A DNA stretch of 64,000 nt from Pseudomonadota bacterium (GCA_023439305.1 JAEXOO010000037.1:1-64000); one strand, 5' to 3'. Shown: positions 34,522-43,591, numbered from the stretch's first letter. Notes: generated by a model not told the origin, from the letters alone. Numbers and translations: made by a program.

Positions 34522-36818
34522 GATGATTCCCGCAGATCCGTCACGCCTGCAGCCGCCTTGCCGCCGACCGGCGGCAGGACCACATGCCCGGCGTCCTGAC
34601 TGAACCAGGTAGCGCGTTCGGGCAGGCCCGCCTGCACCGCACGCATATAGTTATAACGATCCAAAGACAGGCTTTGGCTGTCCTGCGCATTGCGCACAAT
34701 ATGCGGACGCAGGAACACCATCAGGTTGGTCTTGGTGCGCTTGCGTTTTTCGTACTTGAACAGATTGCCGATCAGGGGCACATCGCCCAGCAACGGCACC
34801 GACTGCGTGCCATCTTCGATGGAATCCTCCAGCAAGCCGCCCAGCACGATGATCTGCCCATCGTCCACCAGCACGTTGGTGTTCAGCGCGCGCTTGCGCG
34901 TGACGGGCGTATTTCCGGATACCGAAAAAGCCGTGTCTATGCTGCTGACTTCCTGATAAAGAGCCAGTTTGACCGTGCCGCCTTCCGAAATCTGCGGTCG
35001 GACCTTCAGGGTCAGGCCCACATCTTCCCGCTCGATGGTCTGGAATGGATTGCTCGCGCCATCGCCCGAGGTGGTGTATTGCCCGGTCACGAAAGGGACA
35101 GTGCGGCCCACCATGATGCTGGCCTCTTCGTTGTCCAGCGTCATGAGATTGGGCGTGGAAAGAATGTTGGTGCCGCCCTGACGCTGCAAGGCGCGCGCCA
35201 GCACGCCCAGGTTGACGATCTGCTGGCCCAGTACACTGACCGTCCCCTTGACCACGCCCAGACTCAAACCTGCCGCCAGGGAGTCCAGCGTGGTGACGCC
35301 TTTGGGATTCAGGCCGCTGCCGCCCAGGTTCGCCCCCCCGACGAAACCGGACCCGCCGTCACCGATATGGCCGCCCCCCGTCATCCACTGGATGCCGAAC
35401 TCCGCCGCGTCCTCGGCATTGACCTCCACAATCAGACTCTCGACCAGCACCTGGGCCCGGCGCTGGTCCAACTGATCAATGACTTCACGCAAGCTGCGGT
35501 AGACCGGATCCGGCGCAGAGATGATCAAGGTATTGGTAGACGGGTCCGCCTGCACAGTCGCCCCGCCCGCGCTGAACGCCACCGTGCCGCCGGCGGTCTG
35601 GGTGGACAGCCCTGCCTCGACAGAAGCTGCATCCTTGGTGGTGGCGGCGACCGGCATCGCCGCCGCCCCTTTGCCTGTACCTGCTTCAGCAGGAGCCAGC
35701 GCCGGGGCCGCCCCGGCCTCTGCGCTCCCGGGCGCGCCAGCCTGACCCGTCAACGCGGCACGCAATACTTGCGCCAACTGCACCGCCTGGGCATTGCGCA
35801 GGTACACCACATGCAGATTGCCTTTGCGACTGTCCGGATTGTCGATACGACGGATCAGGTCGCGCGCCAGGTCCAGACGCGCGGGACTTCCGGCCCGCAC
35901 CAGCACCGAATTGCTACGCGGGTCAGCCACCACGGTAATGCGCTGCGCCACGTCATTGCCGGGCGTATCCAGCATTTGCGCAGCCAGCGCGGCCACATCC
36001 AGTGCCACGCCGTAGTCAATCGGGATAATGTCCGTGTTCAAGCCCGCCGGCGTGTCGATGCCCGCAATGACCTGGGCGATGCGATCCAGATTGTCCCCGT
36101 AATCCGTGACGACCAGCGTGTTATTGGCCGGATAGGCATTGATGGGATTATTGGGCGAAATCATGGGGCGCAGCACGGGCACCAGAGCGGTAGCATTTTC
36201 GTAGCGCAAGGAAAACACCCGCGTTTCCAGCTCGCCGCTGGTACTGGACTGCGTTCCGCTGCGCACAACGCCGCCCTGCTGGCGTGCTTCGGCCTCGGGC
36301 ACCACGCGGCTGACGCGCCCGGTGCGCAGCACGGCAAAGCCCTGCATGCGCAGCGCCGACAACAACATTTCATACGCTGTGCGCGCATCGACCGGCACCT
36401 CGGAAACCAACGTCAACTGGCCTTTGACGCGAGGATCCACAATAAAATTCTGCTGCGTGAAGCGAGCCAGCGCGGCCACCACACTGTCCAGTTCTGCGTC
36501 CACAAAATTCAGAGTGATGTCGCCCCCTTCCGGAAACTGCGCTGCATCCGGCACGCCAGCCTGAGCGGCCTGGCCGCCGATGCGCTGGGCCGGGCGGCGT
36601 GTAATAGGCCCTTGAGAAGCGGCCGAACCACTGAAACGCGGATCCTCGACAGCCTGGCCGGAGGGCTCCTTGCTGACCGAAGCGAACAGCGTCGACGGCT
36701 CAGGTGCGACCTGCCGGCTGCCGCTCGTGGTGGCACAGGCGCTGAGCAGCAACAAGGCGCTCAGACTCAGCGCAAAGCGCGGACGCACGCCCGGAAGACG
36801 GGTAGACAAAATGGTCAT
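34518..36818 (-). CDS. gspD: T2SS outer-membrane secretin GspD with lipobox (liposecretin)
   Basis: A 766-residue secretin. The N0 domain (DITLNFVDAELDSVVAAL) is followed by N1-N3 repeats (VPVLRPMISPNNPINAYPANN; VYLRNAQAVQLAQVLRAAL), a long Ala/Gly-rich insert in N3, and the beta-barrel (TNILSTPNLMTLDNEEASIMVG, VGLTLKVRPQI, VPLLGDVPLIGNLF). The signal peptide ends in LLLSAC with Cys28, a clear lipobox followed by a flexible Ser/Pro tether. Most GspD proteins lack this; P. aeruginosa HxcQ has it and pilots itself to the outer membrane. In line with that, no GspS pilotin gene is present. Translationally coupled to gspE. Confidence 0.95.
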   Translation of the reverse strand: MTILSTRLPGVRPRFALSLSALLLLSACATTSGSRQVAPEPSTLFASVSKEPSGQAVEDPRFSGSAASQGPITRRPAQRIGGQAAQAGVPDAAQFPEGGDITLNFVDAELDSVVAALARFTQQNFIVDPRVKGQLTLVSEVPVDARTAYEMLLSALRMQGFAVLRTGRVSRVVPEAEARQQGGVVRSGTQSSTSGELETRVFSLRYENATALVPVLRPMISPNNPINAYPANNTLVVTDYGDNLDRIAQVIAGIDTPAGLNTDIIPIDYGVALDVAALAAQMLDTPGNDVAQRITVVADPRSNSVLVRAGSPARLDLARDLIRRIDNPDSRKGNLHVVYLRNAQAVQLAQVLRAALTGQAGAPGSAEAGAAPALAPAEAGTGKGAAAMPVAATTKDAASVEAGLSTQTAGGTVAFSAGGATVQADPSTNTLIISAPDPVYRSLREVIDQLDQRRAQVLVESLIVEVNAEDAAEFGIQWMTGGGHIGDGGSGFVGGANLGGSGLNPKGVTTLDSLAAGLSLGVVKGTVSVLGQQIVNLGVLARALQRQGGTNILSTPNLMTLDNEEASIMVGRTVPFVTGQYTTSGDGASNPFQTIEREDVGLTLKVRPQISEGGTVKLALYQEVSSIDTAFSVSGNTPVTRKRALNTNVLVDDGQIIVLGGLLEDSIEDGTQSVPLLGDVPLIGNLFKYEKRKRTKTNLMVFLRPHIVRNAQDSQSLSLDRYNYMRAVQAGLPERATWFSQDAGHVVLPPVGGKAAAGVTDLRESS

Positions 36819-36829
36819 GATGAACTCTG

Positions 36830-37579
36830 TTATTCCTGTGTAGTCGTTGTGGCAATCCGCCAGTGCGTTACGCCCTGGCTTTGCGGTCCCAACGCGGCAA
36901 GCAAATCCGCGAAGCGATCGTCATCGACGCGGCCTGGCCTGGCCTTGCCGTCAAAACGCAATTGCCCGTGCGTCCATTGACCTTGGCCAGCCAGCGTCAA
37001 GTCGCCGGACAAGGTACGCAAGGACAATTGCAGGCCGCTCTGCTGGCGGCTGACTGTCAATTGGTAATGGCCCAGCAGCGCCTCGCCCGACAGGGCTGAA
37101 CGCGCTGCCCGCCAGTCCAGATCAAGCACGGTTCCGGCTGGACCTGCGGGCGATAAAGACTGGCTGGGCCAGCGCAGACTCAATTCGCCCAAGGGCTGTA
37201 CGGTTTGCAGCAATGGATGCAAGCGGCCCAGAAGCGAAGCCGGCACATGCAGACTCTGCCCGGACACCCGCCAGCCCTGTCTGCCCGCCTGAAGCCGCAC
37301 AGGCTGCTCCAACCAGTCGTGAGACAACTCCACTTGCGGCCAGGGCGCCAAGCGCCAGCGCCAGGCCAGCGGCCCCGGCAAGGTCTGGGCCAGACGCCCC
37401 TCCCCAACGCTGACCAGCCCCTGCCCGTCAGCCAGGCTGCCATGCGCACTGACCAGACGCAGCACGGCCTGCTCCGGCTGCCAGGACAGCAGCAAGCGGG
37501 CAGGTAGAAAAGGAATGGCCACCGCCACGATCAGCACGAGGGCCAGCATCGCCGACACAACACGCCATATTGCTTTCAT
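36830..37579 (-). CDS. gspN: T2SS protein GspN
   Basis: A 249-residue protein with one N-terminal membrane helix (about 5-25, VVSAMLALVLIVAVAIPFL) and a periplasmic beta-rich part typical of GspN (LPGPLAWRWRLAPWPQVEL, GELSLRWPSQSL). GspN is found in only some T2SSs; its role is accessory. It overlaps gspM by four bases and lies 11 bases before gspD. Confidence 0.88.
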   Translation of the reverse strand: MKAIWRVVSAMLALVLIVAVAIPFLPARLLLSWQPEQAVLRLVSAHGSLADGQGLVSVGEGRLAQTLPGPLAWRWRLAPWPQVELSHDWLEQPVRLQAGRQGWRVSGQSLHVPASLLGRLHPLLQTVQPLGELSLRWPSQSLSPAGPAGTVLDLDWRAARSALSGEALLGHYQLTVSRQQSGLQLSLRTLSGDLTLAGQGQWTHGQLRFDGKARPGRVDDDRFADLLAALGPQSQGVTHWRIATTTTQE

Positions 37580-38127
37580 GACGGCATCTCCATGCGCAGC
37601 TCGATGCGACCGTCAAGCAAACCAGCCCGCTCCCGGCTGTCCACGACAGCGCGGGAGATCGTCAGGGCCTGTACATTCAGACCCAACAGGCGCGGGTAAT
37701 GCAGCAGCCAGTCCATCAGTCCGGCGGCCGGAGCGGACTGGCATACCACCAGTTGCACACCGTTCTGTGCGCTGCCCCGCCGGCAATAAGGTGCCAAAGC
37801 CTGCAGGCTGTGCTCCAGCGCCTGCTCCTGTCCTTCCAGCGTCGGGACGGGGCTGGCCTGCTGCTCCAGCACGCGGATCTGATTCAACACCGATTGCAAC
37901 TGAGCCTGCTCGTACTGCAAGCGCGGCAGCTCATTGCGCGCGCGCTCCAGCTCCCGCCAGGCCGGACGCACGAGCAGCACCCACGCCATCAGCAGTACCG
38001 CTAATGTTGCCAGCGCCAGCACGGCCCGCTGATCACGGCGACTCAGTTGACGCCACCGCTGCAAGGCTGCCTCCATTTGCGCCAGCAGCGCCGCCATGCG
38101 AGGGCCATTCTTGATCTTCCAATTCAT
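37576..38127 (-). CDS. gspM: T2SS assembly protein GspM
   Basis: A 183-residue bitopic protein: cytoplasmic start, membrane helix (AVLALATLAVLLMAWVLLV), coiled coil (ELERARNELPRLQYEQAQLQ) and a periplasmic ferredoxin-like part. GspM partners GspL. The ATG at 38127 overlaps the gspL stop; the longer upstream frame is antisense-like sequence inside gspL and is not used. Confidence 0.9.
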   Translation of the reverse strand: MNWKIKNGPRMAALLAQMEAALQRWRQLSRRDQRAVLALATLAVLLMAWVLLVRPAWRELERARNELPRLQYEQAQLQSVLNQIRVLEQQASPVPTLEGQEQALEHSLQALAPYCRRGSAQNGVQLVVCQSAPAAGLMDWLLHYPRLLGLNVQALTISRAVVDSRERAGLLDGRIELRMEMPS

Positions 38128-39089
38128 GACTGCCCTCCCGCCTCGATGGTCTTTCTTATTTGCACCCGCCACTCGCGCGGCGAATCGCCTGCAAGCAGCT
38201 GCAGCCCCGAATCCGCCGCCGGCGGCTCCAGGCCCGCCTCCGAAGCCACAGTCAGACTCAACTCGCCGTCCTTGAAGCTCAAAGCGCGCACGCGCCCCTC
38301 CAAAGCAGGCCATTGCGCCGCCGACGCCATCAGCACCCGGTCAAACAAATCGGGCTCCGCCATCTGTTCGCCCAGCAGGGCATCGCGATGCTGACGGGCC
38401 TGCACCAAGGGGGCCACCACCACCGGCACGTGCGGCAGAGCCTGTCGCAACGACTGCTCCATCTGTGTCTTGAGCTGCTTGACTTCCTGGCTCAGGCTGC
38501 GCGCCTGCTGCTGCCACACCAGCCCCCATGCCACGAGCAGACCCAGCCCCCACAGACACATCTTCACTCCGACTGCACTGGCCTGGCCGGCGCCCATCTG
38601 CGGCATCAACAAGGAACAATCCGACAGCTCCACACGGCTCTCCTGCCCCGCTCGGTCGTCGGCATGGCGGTGCGACCAGGCATACATACCGGCCAAGGGC
38701 AACAGAGTGCGGCGCGCCTGATCGCCCACAGCCTGCAAGCTGGCACGCTCGGCCCAGGCCACTGGCGCCAGCCCATTCTCCTGACGGGGGCCGCAGGCCA
38801 CCCAGACCTGCTCCAAAGGGCTCAGGCACAATGGTTCGACCGCGCTGGCCACAACGGCCGGCCGGCGCGCCGCATTGACGGCGGGAATGCGGATCAGCGT
38901 AGTCGTGGCCATGCCGGCCGGCAGCACCAGTTCCAGTGCCGTCGCCAGGCGCTGGGCGACCAGCGCATCCGGGCGGGCGCGGCCACGGCGCAGCACATGC
39001 CCGCGCTTGTCGCGCAACACAAAGTCGAGCTCCTTGTCCCCCCCCAGGCAGGACAGTGAGTCCAGATACAGTCGTAGTACTTTCTTCAT
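38124..39089 (-). CDS. gspL: T2SS assembly protein GspL
   Basis: A 321-residue inner-membrane protein, shorter than the roughly 400 residues of classical GspL. The cytoplasmic actin-like part (about 1-175) is reduced; one membrane helix (KMCLWGLGLLVAWGLVW) is followed by a coiled coil and periplasmic ferredoxin-like fold. It recruits GspE to the membrane. It starts three bases after the gspK stop. Confidence 0.9.
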   Translation of the reverse strand: MKKVLRLYLDSLSCLGGDKELDFVLRDKRGHVLRRGRARPDALVAQRLATALELVLPAGMATTTLIRIPAVNAARRPAVVASAVEPLCLSPLEQVWVACGPRQENGLAPVAWAERASLQAVGDQARRTLLPLAGMYAWSHRHADDRAGQESRVELSDCSLLMPQMGAGQASAVGVKMCLWGLGLLVAWGLVWQQQARSLSQEVKQLKTQMEQSLRQALPHVPVVVAPLVQARQHRDALLGEQMAEPDLFDRVLMASAAQWPALEGRVRALSFKDGELSLTVASEAGLEPPAADSGLQLLAGDSPREWRVQIRKTIEAGGQS

Positions 39090-39092
39090 CGA

Positions 39093-39953
39093 TCAACGAA
39101 TCCAGACAATCCGGCTGCGGTCCGCGGCCCTGTGTATCAGGGCCTGCGTCGCTACCCGGCTGTGATCAAGCCGCAGCTCGCCACTTAACAAAAACCATTC
39201 ACTGCGCACGGCCAAGGGCTTGCCCTCCAGCGGCTGCGGACGCTGCAACCGCGCCTGCACATCGGCCGGGTCCCGAAACCACTGGCCCTGGTCGCGCTGG
39301 GCCAACAGGCTGCGCCACTCCATCAAGCTGACGTCGCTCTGCACGGCGGCCAGCACCCAGGGCGTGGCAGTATTCACATTCACAGCGATCGTTTGCGGCA
39401 AAAAGGTCAGGTAGGCTGCCAATCGGGCGACACCCGGCTCATCGCCCGGCAGAAAATCCTCCAGATGGCGAGGCCAAGGCGCCAGGCCTTGCTGCGCCCG
39501 CTCCACGCGCTGCGCCATTGCCTGCGCCAGTCCTGGCTCCTGCCCCAGACTGCTCAACAATTGCGCCAAGGACTGGACGGCTGCGGGTCGAATACGCCCT
39601 TTGAGCGCCAGTTCGGCCAGATTGAACTTGGCTTGCTCATCTTCGATGCGGCCGGAAAAATAAGCGGCACGAGACTTATCCGGGGTCTCCACTTTGAGTT
39701 CCCGCAGCGGCTGCGCCCACAAACCGCCTGCTTGCGTGACGGCCGAGCGTTGCCCGTCCAGACGCAGCACCAACATGCCCCAGTCCAAGGCGCCTCGAAG
39801 CAGCCAGTTGGCCTGCAGATAATCGCGCTCGCTGGCTAACTGTGAAGCCAGCGAGCTTTGCCGCTCCACAATGCCCATGGTCGCCAGCGACACCGCCATG
39901 ACCACGACCAGCGCATGAATGACTGCCATTCCATTCTGGCGCGCGCAGTTCAT
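39093..39953 (-). CDS. gspK: T2SS minor pseudopilin GspK
   Basis: A 286-residue minor pseudopilin with site NG/MAVIHALVVVMAVSL; position +5 is His instead of Glu, as GspK typically lacks Glu5. The large body includes FNLAELALKGRIRPAAVQSLAQLL and the SAM-like/GspK region (ANVNTATPWVLAAV-type, here VNVNTATPWVLAAV). It caps the pseudopilus tip with I and J. Four-base overlap with gspJ. There is no K in the second set at 19169-21304. Confidence 0.92.
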   Translation of the reverse strand: MNCARQNGMAVIHALVVVMAVSLATMGIVERQSSLASQLASERDYLQANWLLRGALDWGMLVLRLDGQRSAVTQAGGLWAQPLRELKVETPDKSRAAYFSGRIEDEQAKFNLAELALKGRIRPAAVQSLAQLLSSLGQEPGLAQAMAQRVERAQQGLAPWPRHLEDFLPGDEPGVARLAAYLTFLPQTIAVNVNTATPWVLAAVQSDVSLMEWRSLLAQRDQGQWFRDPADVQARLQRPQPLEGKPLAVRSEWFLLSGELRLDHSRVATQALIHRAADRSRIVWIR

Positions 39954-40543
39954 GGCAGCATCACCACTTTGCGGTAGGGGTGTTCATCCTGCCCCAGGCG
40001 CAGCGACAGCTCGATGCCCGTTGCGGCCATACCGGCTTCCTGCGGCCATGGCCAGCTCTGCCAGCCTCGGGCGGGGATCCAGATCCGCAGGTTCCATGCG
40101 CTGACGGAGGCCAGTACATCGAGCAAAGGGCCGGGTTCGGGCAAAGGATAGTCCTGCCCCACAAGCCCCGCGCCGCGCTGCAGGCGTCCTTCCTGCAAGC
40201 GCCACTGAATCTGCTGAACGCCCATGCCCTGCTCCGTACGGCGCTCGATCAAGAGCAGAGCCGGGCCCTGCCCCTGCGCTTGCCAGCGTATGCTGGCCGG
40301 CAGCACCGGCATGGCCGGGACGTCCGACACGACCGGAGTCTGCACATGCTGCTCCAGATCGCGCGCCATCTGCGACAAGGCATTGAACAAAGCCTGCGTC
40401 TGGGATGCCTGCTCATCCAATTGCTCGTCGGCGCGTAGCACAGCATCCAGACCGCGCCAGGACATGATGCTGATCAAGGCCAGAATCGTCAGCGCGACCA
40501 GCATTTCCACCAGGGTGAATCCGTGTTGCATGCGCGGACTCAT
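39950..40543 (-). CDS. gspJ: T2SS minor pseudopilin GspJ
   Basis: A 197-residue pseudopilin with site MQHG/FTLVEMLVALTILALI and the GspJ-type helix (SWRGLDAVLRADEQLDEQASQ, LFNALSQMARDLEQH). The start at 40543 gives the usual 4-base overlap with gspI; a long upstream extension read from a GTG has no pilin features. A second start four codons later is possible. Confidence 0.92.
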   Translation of the reverse strand: MSPRMQHGFTLVEMLVALTILALISIMSWRGLDAVLRADEQLDEQASQTQALFNALSQMARDLEQHVQTPVVSDVPAMPVLPASIRWQAQGQGPALLLIERRTEQGMGVQQIQWRLQEGRLQRGAGLVGQDYPLPEPGPLLDVLASVSAWNLRIWIPARGWQSWPWPQEAGMAATGIELSLRLGQDEHPYRKVVMLP

Positions 40544-40899
40544 GGCAGCGAGGCCAGGGTGGCATGCACTTCCGCCAGCACCGGCCCGTCCGGAAGAAGA
40601 GCCTGGACCGTTACCTGGCGGAAATGGCGATTGGCCGTGGCCTGAACCGTCTGGCGGCATTGCAGGGGCAAAGGCCCCTGGCGACACGCGACGGTAGACT
40701 GGCCAGGATCAGGGAACAGCCGACGCAACCGCATCTCCGCCAGCACGGCGTCGACCGCCAGCAAGGCCACGCTGCGCTGCTGCATGGCCTGACTGCCAGC
40801 TGCGCTCAAGCCCAGGGCGCGCAGTCCTGCCGTCAACGCCACGGCAACAATAGCCAAGGCGATCAGAACCTCCACCAACGTCATGCCCCGCTGCGTCAT
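40540..40899 (-). CDS. gspI: T2SS minor pseudopilin GspI
   Basis: A 119-residue pseudopilin, site QRG/MTLVEVLIALAIVAVAL with Met at +1 instead of the common Phe, Glu at +5. The body (QAMQQRSVALLAVDAVLAEMRL) fits GspI. Four-base overlaps with both neighbours show a tightly coupled H-I-J-K string. Confidence 0.92.
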   Translation of the reverse strand: MTQRGMTLVEVLIALAIVAVALTAGLRALGLSAAGSQAMQQRSVALLAVDAVLAEMRLRRLFPDPGQSTVACRQGPLPLQCRQTVQATANRHFRQVTVQALLPDGPVLAEVHATLASLP

Positions 40900-41363
40900 G
40901 GCTGAACCGCAAAGCGGCCGGTGACATCACTGCGCACATATAAAGCCTGCTGCCCGTCATCCAGCTCCAACTGACGAGGCGTCGACAGCCACTCATTGAT
41001 GAACAGCCATGGCCCTGCCGGCTCCATGCGCACACGCAATCCTTCTGTGGCCCAGCGCCGCTCAGGAAACAGCGTGGCGAAGCGCTGCCGGTCTTGCACC
41101 AGCGCATCCATCGCCCCCGGCACGCCCGACAAGACGGGGCGCAACTGGAAGCGGTAGCCCTGCTCGTCGGCCGTCCAGGACACGGCATATCCGCTTTCCC
41201 GGACATACGCCTGCACCTGAGCCAGACGCAAGATCACTTGCTGCGCATCGCCATGGGCTCCGGCAGCGCGATCCAGCACCAGCACGCTCAATCCGGCCGT
41301 GCTGACAATGCCGACAATCAGCAGCACCACCAGGGTCTCGATCAAAGAGAATCCCCGCTCCAC
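40896..41363 (-). CDS. gspH: T2SS minor pseudopilin GspH
   Basis: A 155-residue pseudopilin with site ERG/FSLIETLVVLLIVGIVSTA and the GspH tail (LYVRSDVTGRFAVQP). The longer frame back to 41441 would run deep into gspG, so the GTG at 41363 is preferred: it lies four bases after the gspG stop and gives the short basic leader expected for a pseudopilin. A GGGA stretch about ten bases upstream may serve as the ribosome site. The start is less certain than the gene. Confidence 0.85.
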   Translation of the reverse strand: MERGFSLIETLVVLLIVGIVSTAGLSVLVLDRAAGAHGDAQQVILRLAQVQAYVRESGYAVSWTADEQGYRFQLRPVLSGVPGAMDALVQDRQRFATLFPERRWATEGLRVRMEPAGPWLFINEWLSTPRQLELDDGQQALYVRSDVTGRFAVQP

Positions 41364-41367
41364 GGCA

Positions 41368-41841
41368 TCAATCCCAGTTGCCCAGGTCTGTATCCATGCC
41401 TTCGCCGCCGGCCTGGCCATCGGCCCCCAGGGAAAACACATCGATCTCGCCGCGTACGCCCGGCTGCAGATACTGATAGGGCTGACCCCACGGATCGGTG
41501 GGCAGGCGATCCATGTAAGGCCGCCAGTTGCGCGGCTCGGGCGGCTGGGCCGGGCGCTGGTGCAAGGCCGCCAGCCCCTGGGCGGTCGTCGGATAACGGC
41601 CGTTGTCCAGGCGGTATAACTTCAGAGCCTGCGTCAACGCCGCAATATCCTGGCGCGCCGCCACGGCGCGGGCCTGGTCAGGCCGGTCCATAAGGCTGGG
41701 CACCACCAGCGCAGCCATGATGCTCATGATGACTACGACCACCATGACCTCGATCAGCGAAAACCCTTTTTGAACCTGAGCGGATGCGGCGGCTCCGGAC
41801 TGTCTGCCGACTTTCTTTTGTTGTGTGTAAATTCGAAACAT
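41368..41841 (-). CDS. gspG: T2SS major pseudopilin GspG
   Basis: A 157-residue major pseudopilin: site QKG/FSLIEVMVVVVIMSIMAAL, then the strongly conserved GspG body (LYRLDNGRYPTTAQGLAAL, YMDRLPTDPWGQPYQY, VFSLGADGQAGGEGMDTDLGNW with the calcium-site region). The leader is unusually long, about 26 residues from the ATG at 41841; a TTG five codons upstream is less likely. First gene of the minus-strand T2SS operon, divergent from gspC. Confidence 0.95.
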   Translation of the reverse strand: MFRIYTQQKKVGRQSGAAASAQVQKGFSLIEVMVVVVIMSIMAALVVPSLMDRPDQARAVAARQDIAALTQALKLYRLDNGRYPTTAQGLAALHQRPAQPPEPRNWRPYMDRLPTDPWGQPYQYLQPGVRGEIDVFSLGADGQAGGEGMDTDLGNWD

Positions 41842-41875
41842 GAACAATATGGGCAAAATAAAAAGCCGGAAGGCT

Positions 41876-41893
41876 TTGTCATACGGGCTTCAT
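41876..41893 (+). promoter_or_regulatory. Weak Pho-box-like site between gspG and gspC
   Basis: TTGTCAT, four bases, GCTTCAT: 10 of 14 matches to the PhoB repeat CTGTCAT with the correct 11-base spacing, inside the divergent T2SS promoter region. Phosphate control of Hxc-type systems is known, but this match alone is weak. Confidence 0.25.
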
Positions 41894-41969
41894 GGGCCAC
41901 GCTCAAAATAGCTGCGGTTTGGACGTCCACCTGTAGCCGTCCGCCGAACCTCGATGGAACGCAGTCTAA

Positions 41970-42410
41970 ATGGGTATTATTTCCGCCATATTTCCGTCAT
42001 ATCTTTGGGTGCGCTTATGCCAGATCGGCATCGCGCTCGCTGCTGGCATGCTCATGCTCAATCTATGGCTACCGGGCCAGCCGCCCATCCCCCCTTTGCT
42101 GGAAGACGCTCCCGCTGAACGGCTAGGCACACAGCAGCTTGCCTTATGGTTCGGCGGCGCAACCGCGCTGCCCGAGCTGCGTTTGCTGGGCATGATCACC
42201 GGTGCAGACCAGGGAGCCGCACTGCTCAGCATCAACCAGCAGGCCGTGCGGGCATATCGGCAAGGCCAGGAACTGGCGCCCGGTGTCATCCTGCATTCTT
42301 TGCAGCGACAGCACATCACCGTCACCGTGGACGGGGTGCCGCAAACTATCAGGACCGAGCGCAGCGCGCCGGCGGCAAGCGACGGTATCCAGCGCGCCTC
42401 CCGCCCCTGA
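41970..42410 (+). CDS. gspC: T2SS inner-membrane protein GspC
   Basis: A 146-residue protein with one membrane helix (about 11-33), a short Pro-rich linker and one homology region (LALWFGG, PELRLLGMITGADQGAALLSINQQA, VILHSLQRQHITVTVDG). No PDZ domain. It connects the secretin to the inner-membrane platform. Divergent from gspG by 128 bases. A similar-sized paralogue is at 20864-21304. Confidence 0.87.
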   Translation: MGIISAIFPSYLWVRLCQIGIALAAGMLMLNLWLPGQPPIPPLLEDAPAERLGTQQLALWFGGATALPELRLLGMITGADQGAALLSINQQAVRAYRQGQELAPGVILHSLQRQHITVTVDGVPQTIRTERSAPAASDGIQRASRP

Positions 42411-42466
42411 GCGGGCCCTGACGGGAGTATCATGTAGCACTGGTTCTGTTCCTTACTCCCATCGGC

Positions 42467-43591
42467 ATGTCTGCATCACTCCGCCACTGGTTTTCCAGCC
42501 TGCGCCCGAAGTCGCTGGCCATCCCCCGCACCGAAATGCTGCGCGCCACACTGGGCGCCACTCTGGGTGTACTGATCACCTCCTGGCTCAGCCTGTACTT
42601 CGCGAACTATGCAGAAACGCACCATTGGCTGGTCGCATCGCTGGGCGCCAGCGCACTGTTGATATTTCTGGTCCCCACCAGCCCTCTGGCACAACCCTGG
42701 AATATTCTGGCCGGCAACATGGTGGGCGCCCTGACCGGTATCACCTGCGCCATCCTGATGCCCCATCCCATCGCGTCCATCTCGGTGGCCGTCTGCACAT
42801 CCATGCTGCTGATGCTGGCGCTGCGGTCCGTGCACCCGCCTAGCATCGCCATGGCCGTCTTTCCTGCCCTGAACGGCATCCAGGACTACCAGTTCGCCCT
42901 GTTCCCGGTACTGTTCGACTCTTGCGTGCTGGTGCTGCTGGGCATGCTCTACAACCGTCTGACAGGCGTGTCCTACCCGCCCTCGCTCAAACTGCATGCC
43001 CCGCCGTCCACCACCGCACCGCGCTTCATCGACCAGGACTACGATGCCGCCCTCAGCCACTACAACCAGACGCTCAACATCAGTCATGACGACCTGGAGA
43101 AGCTGGTCAGCTACGTGCATCAGTCAGCCTTTCGCCGCAATCTGGGCACTCGGCGCTGTGCCACACTGATGAACGCCAGCCCCGTCACCACCCAGGCCGA
43201 CATGCCTCTGCAACAGGCCTGGGACCTGATGCGCGAACGTAATGTCAAAGCCTTGCCGGTGCTGGACCCTGACGGACAGGTCATCGGCATTCTGACCCTG
43301 TCGGACTTTCTGCGACGCGCCGGGCTGGACCGGCCCGACACCCTGCGCCAGCGGCTGCGCCATTTTCTGACACCACGTCAAAGCCCCGCGCCGCGGGTTC
43401 AGGATGTCATGACCACTCCGGTAGCTACCGCCAATCAGAACATGTCCATTGCGGACCTGATTCCTTTGTTCAGTCAAGGCCGTCACCGCCATATGCCCGT
43501 GCTGAACGACGAGCACCATCTGGTGGGCATGATCACCCAATCAGACCTGATGCTCGACCTGTACCGCATCCTGCAGCCCCCGGTGCGCTGA
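42467..43591 (+). CDS. HPP-family membrane protein with two CBS domains
   Basis: A 374-residue protein. Residues about 22-165 form the four-helix HPP domain, with the name-giving motif SVHPPSIAMA at about 122-131. Residues about 228-372 form a CBS pair (TLMNASPVTTQADMPLQQAWDLM... and VQDVMTTPVATANQNMSIADLIPLF), which usually sense adenosine nucleotides. HPP proteins of cyanobacteria and plants carry nitrite; the substrate here is unknown. A bidirectional terminator follows. Confidence 0.9.
   Translation: MSASLRHWFSSLRPKSLAIPRTEMLRATLGATLGVLITSWLSLYFANYAETHHWLVASLGASALLIFLVPTSPLAQPWNILAGNMVGALTGITCAILMPHPIASISVAVCTSMLLMLALRSVHPPSIAMAVFPALNGIQDYQFALFPVLFDSCVLVLLGMLYNRLTGVSYPPSLKLHAPPSTTAPRFIDQDYDAALSHYNQTLNISHDDLEKLVSYVHQSAFRRNLGTRRCATLMNASPVTTQADMPLQQAWDLMRERNVKALPVLDPDGQVIGILTLSDFLRRAGLDRPDTLRQRLRHFLTPRQSPAPRVQDVMTTPVATANQNMSIADLIPLFSQGRHRHMPVLNDEHHLVGMITQSDLMLDLYRILQPPVR

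Noticed and set aside
34584..36980. 798-codon open frame on the plus strand
   Set aside because: Antisense to gspD, which carries all secretin motifs; no recognisable domain in the shadow.
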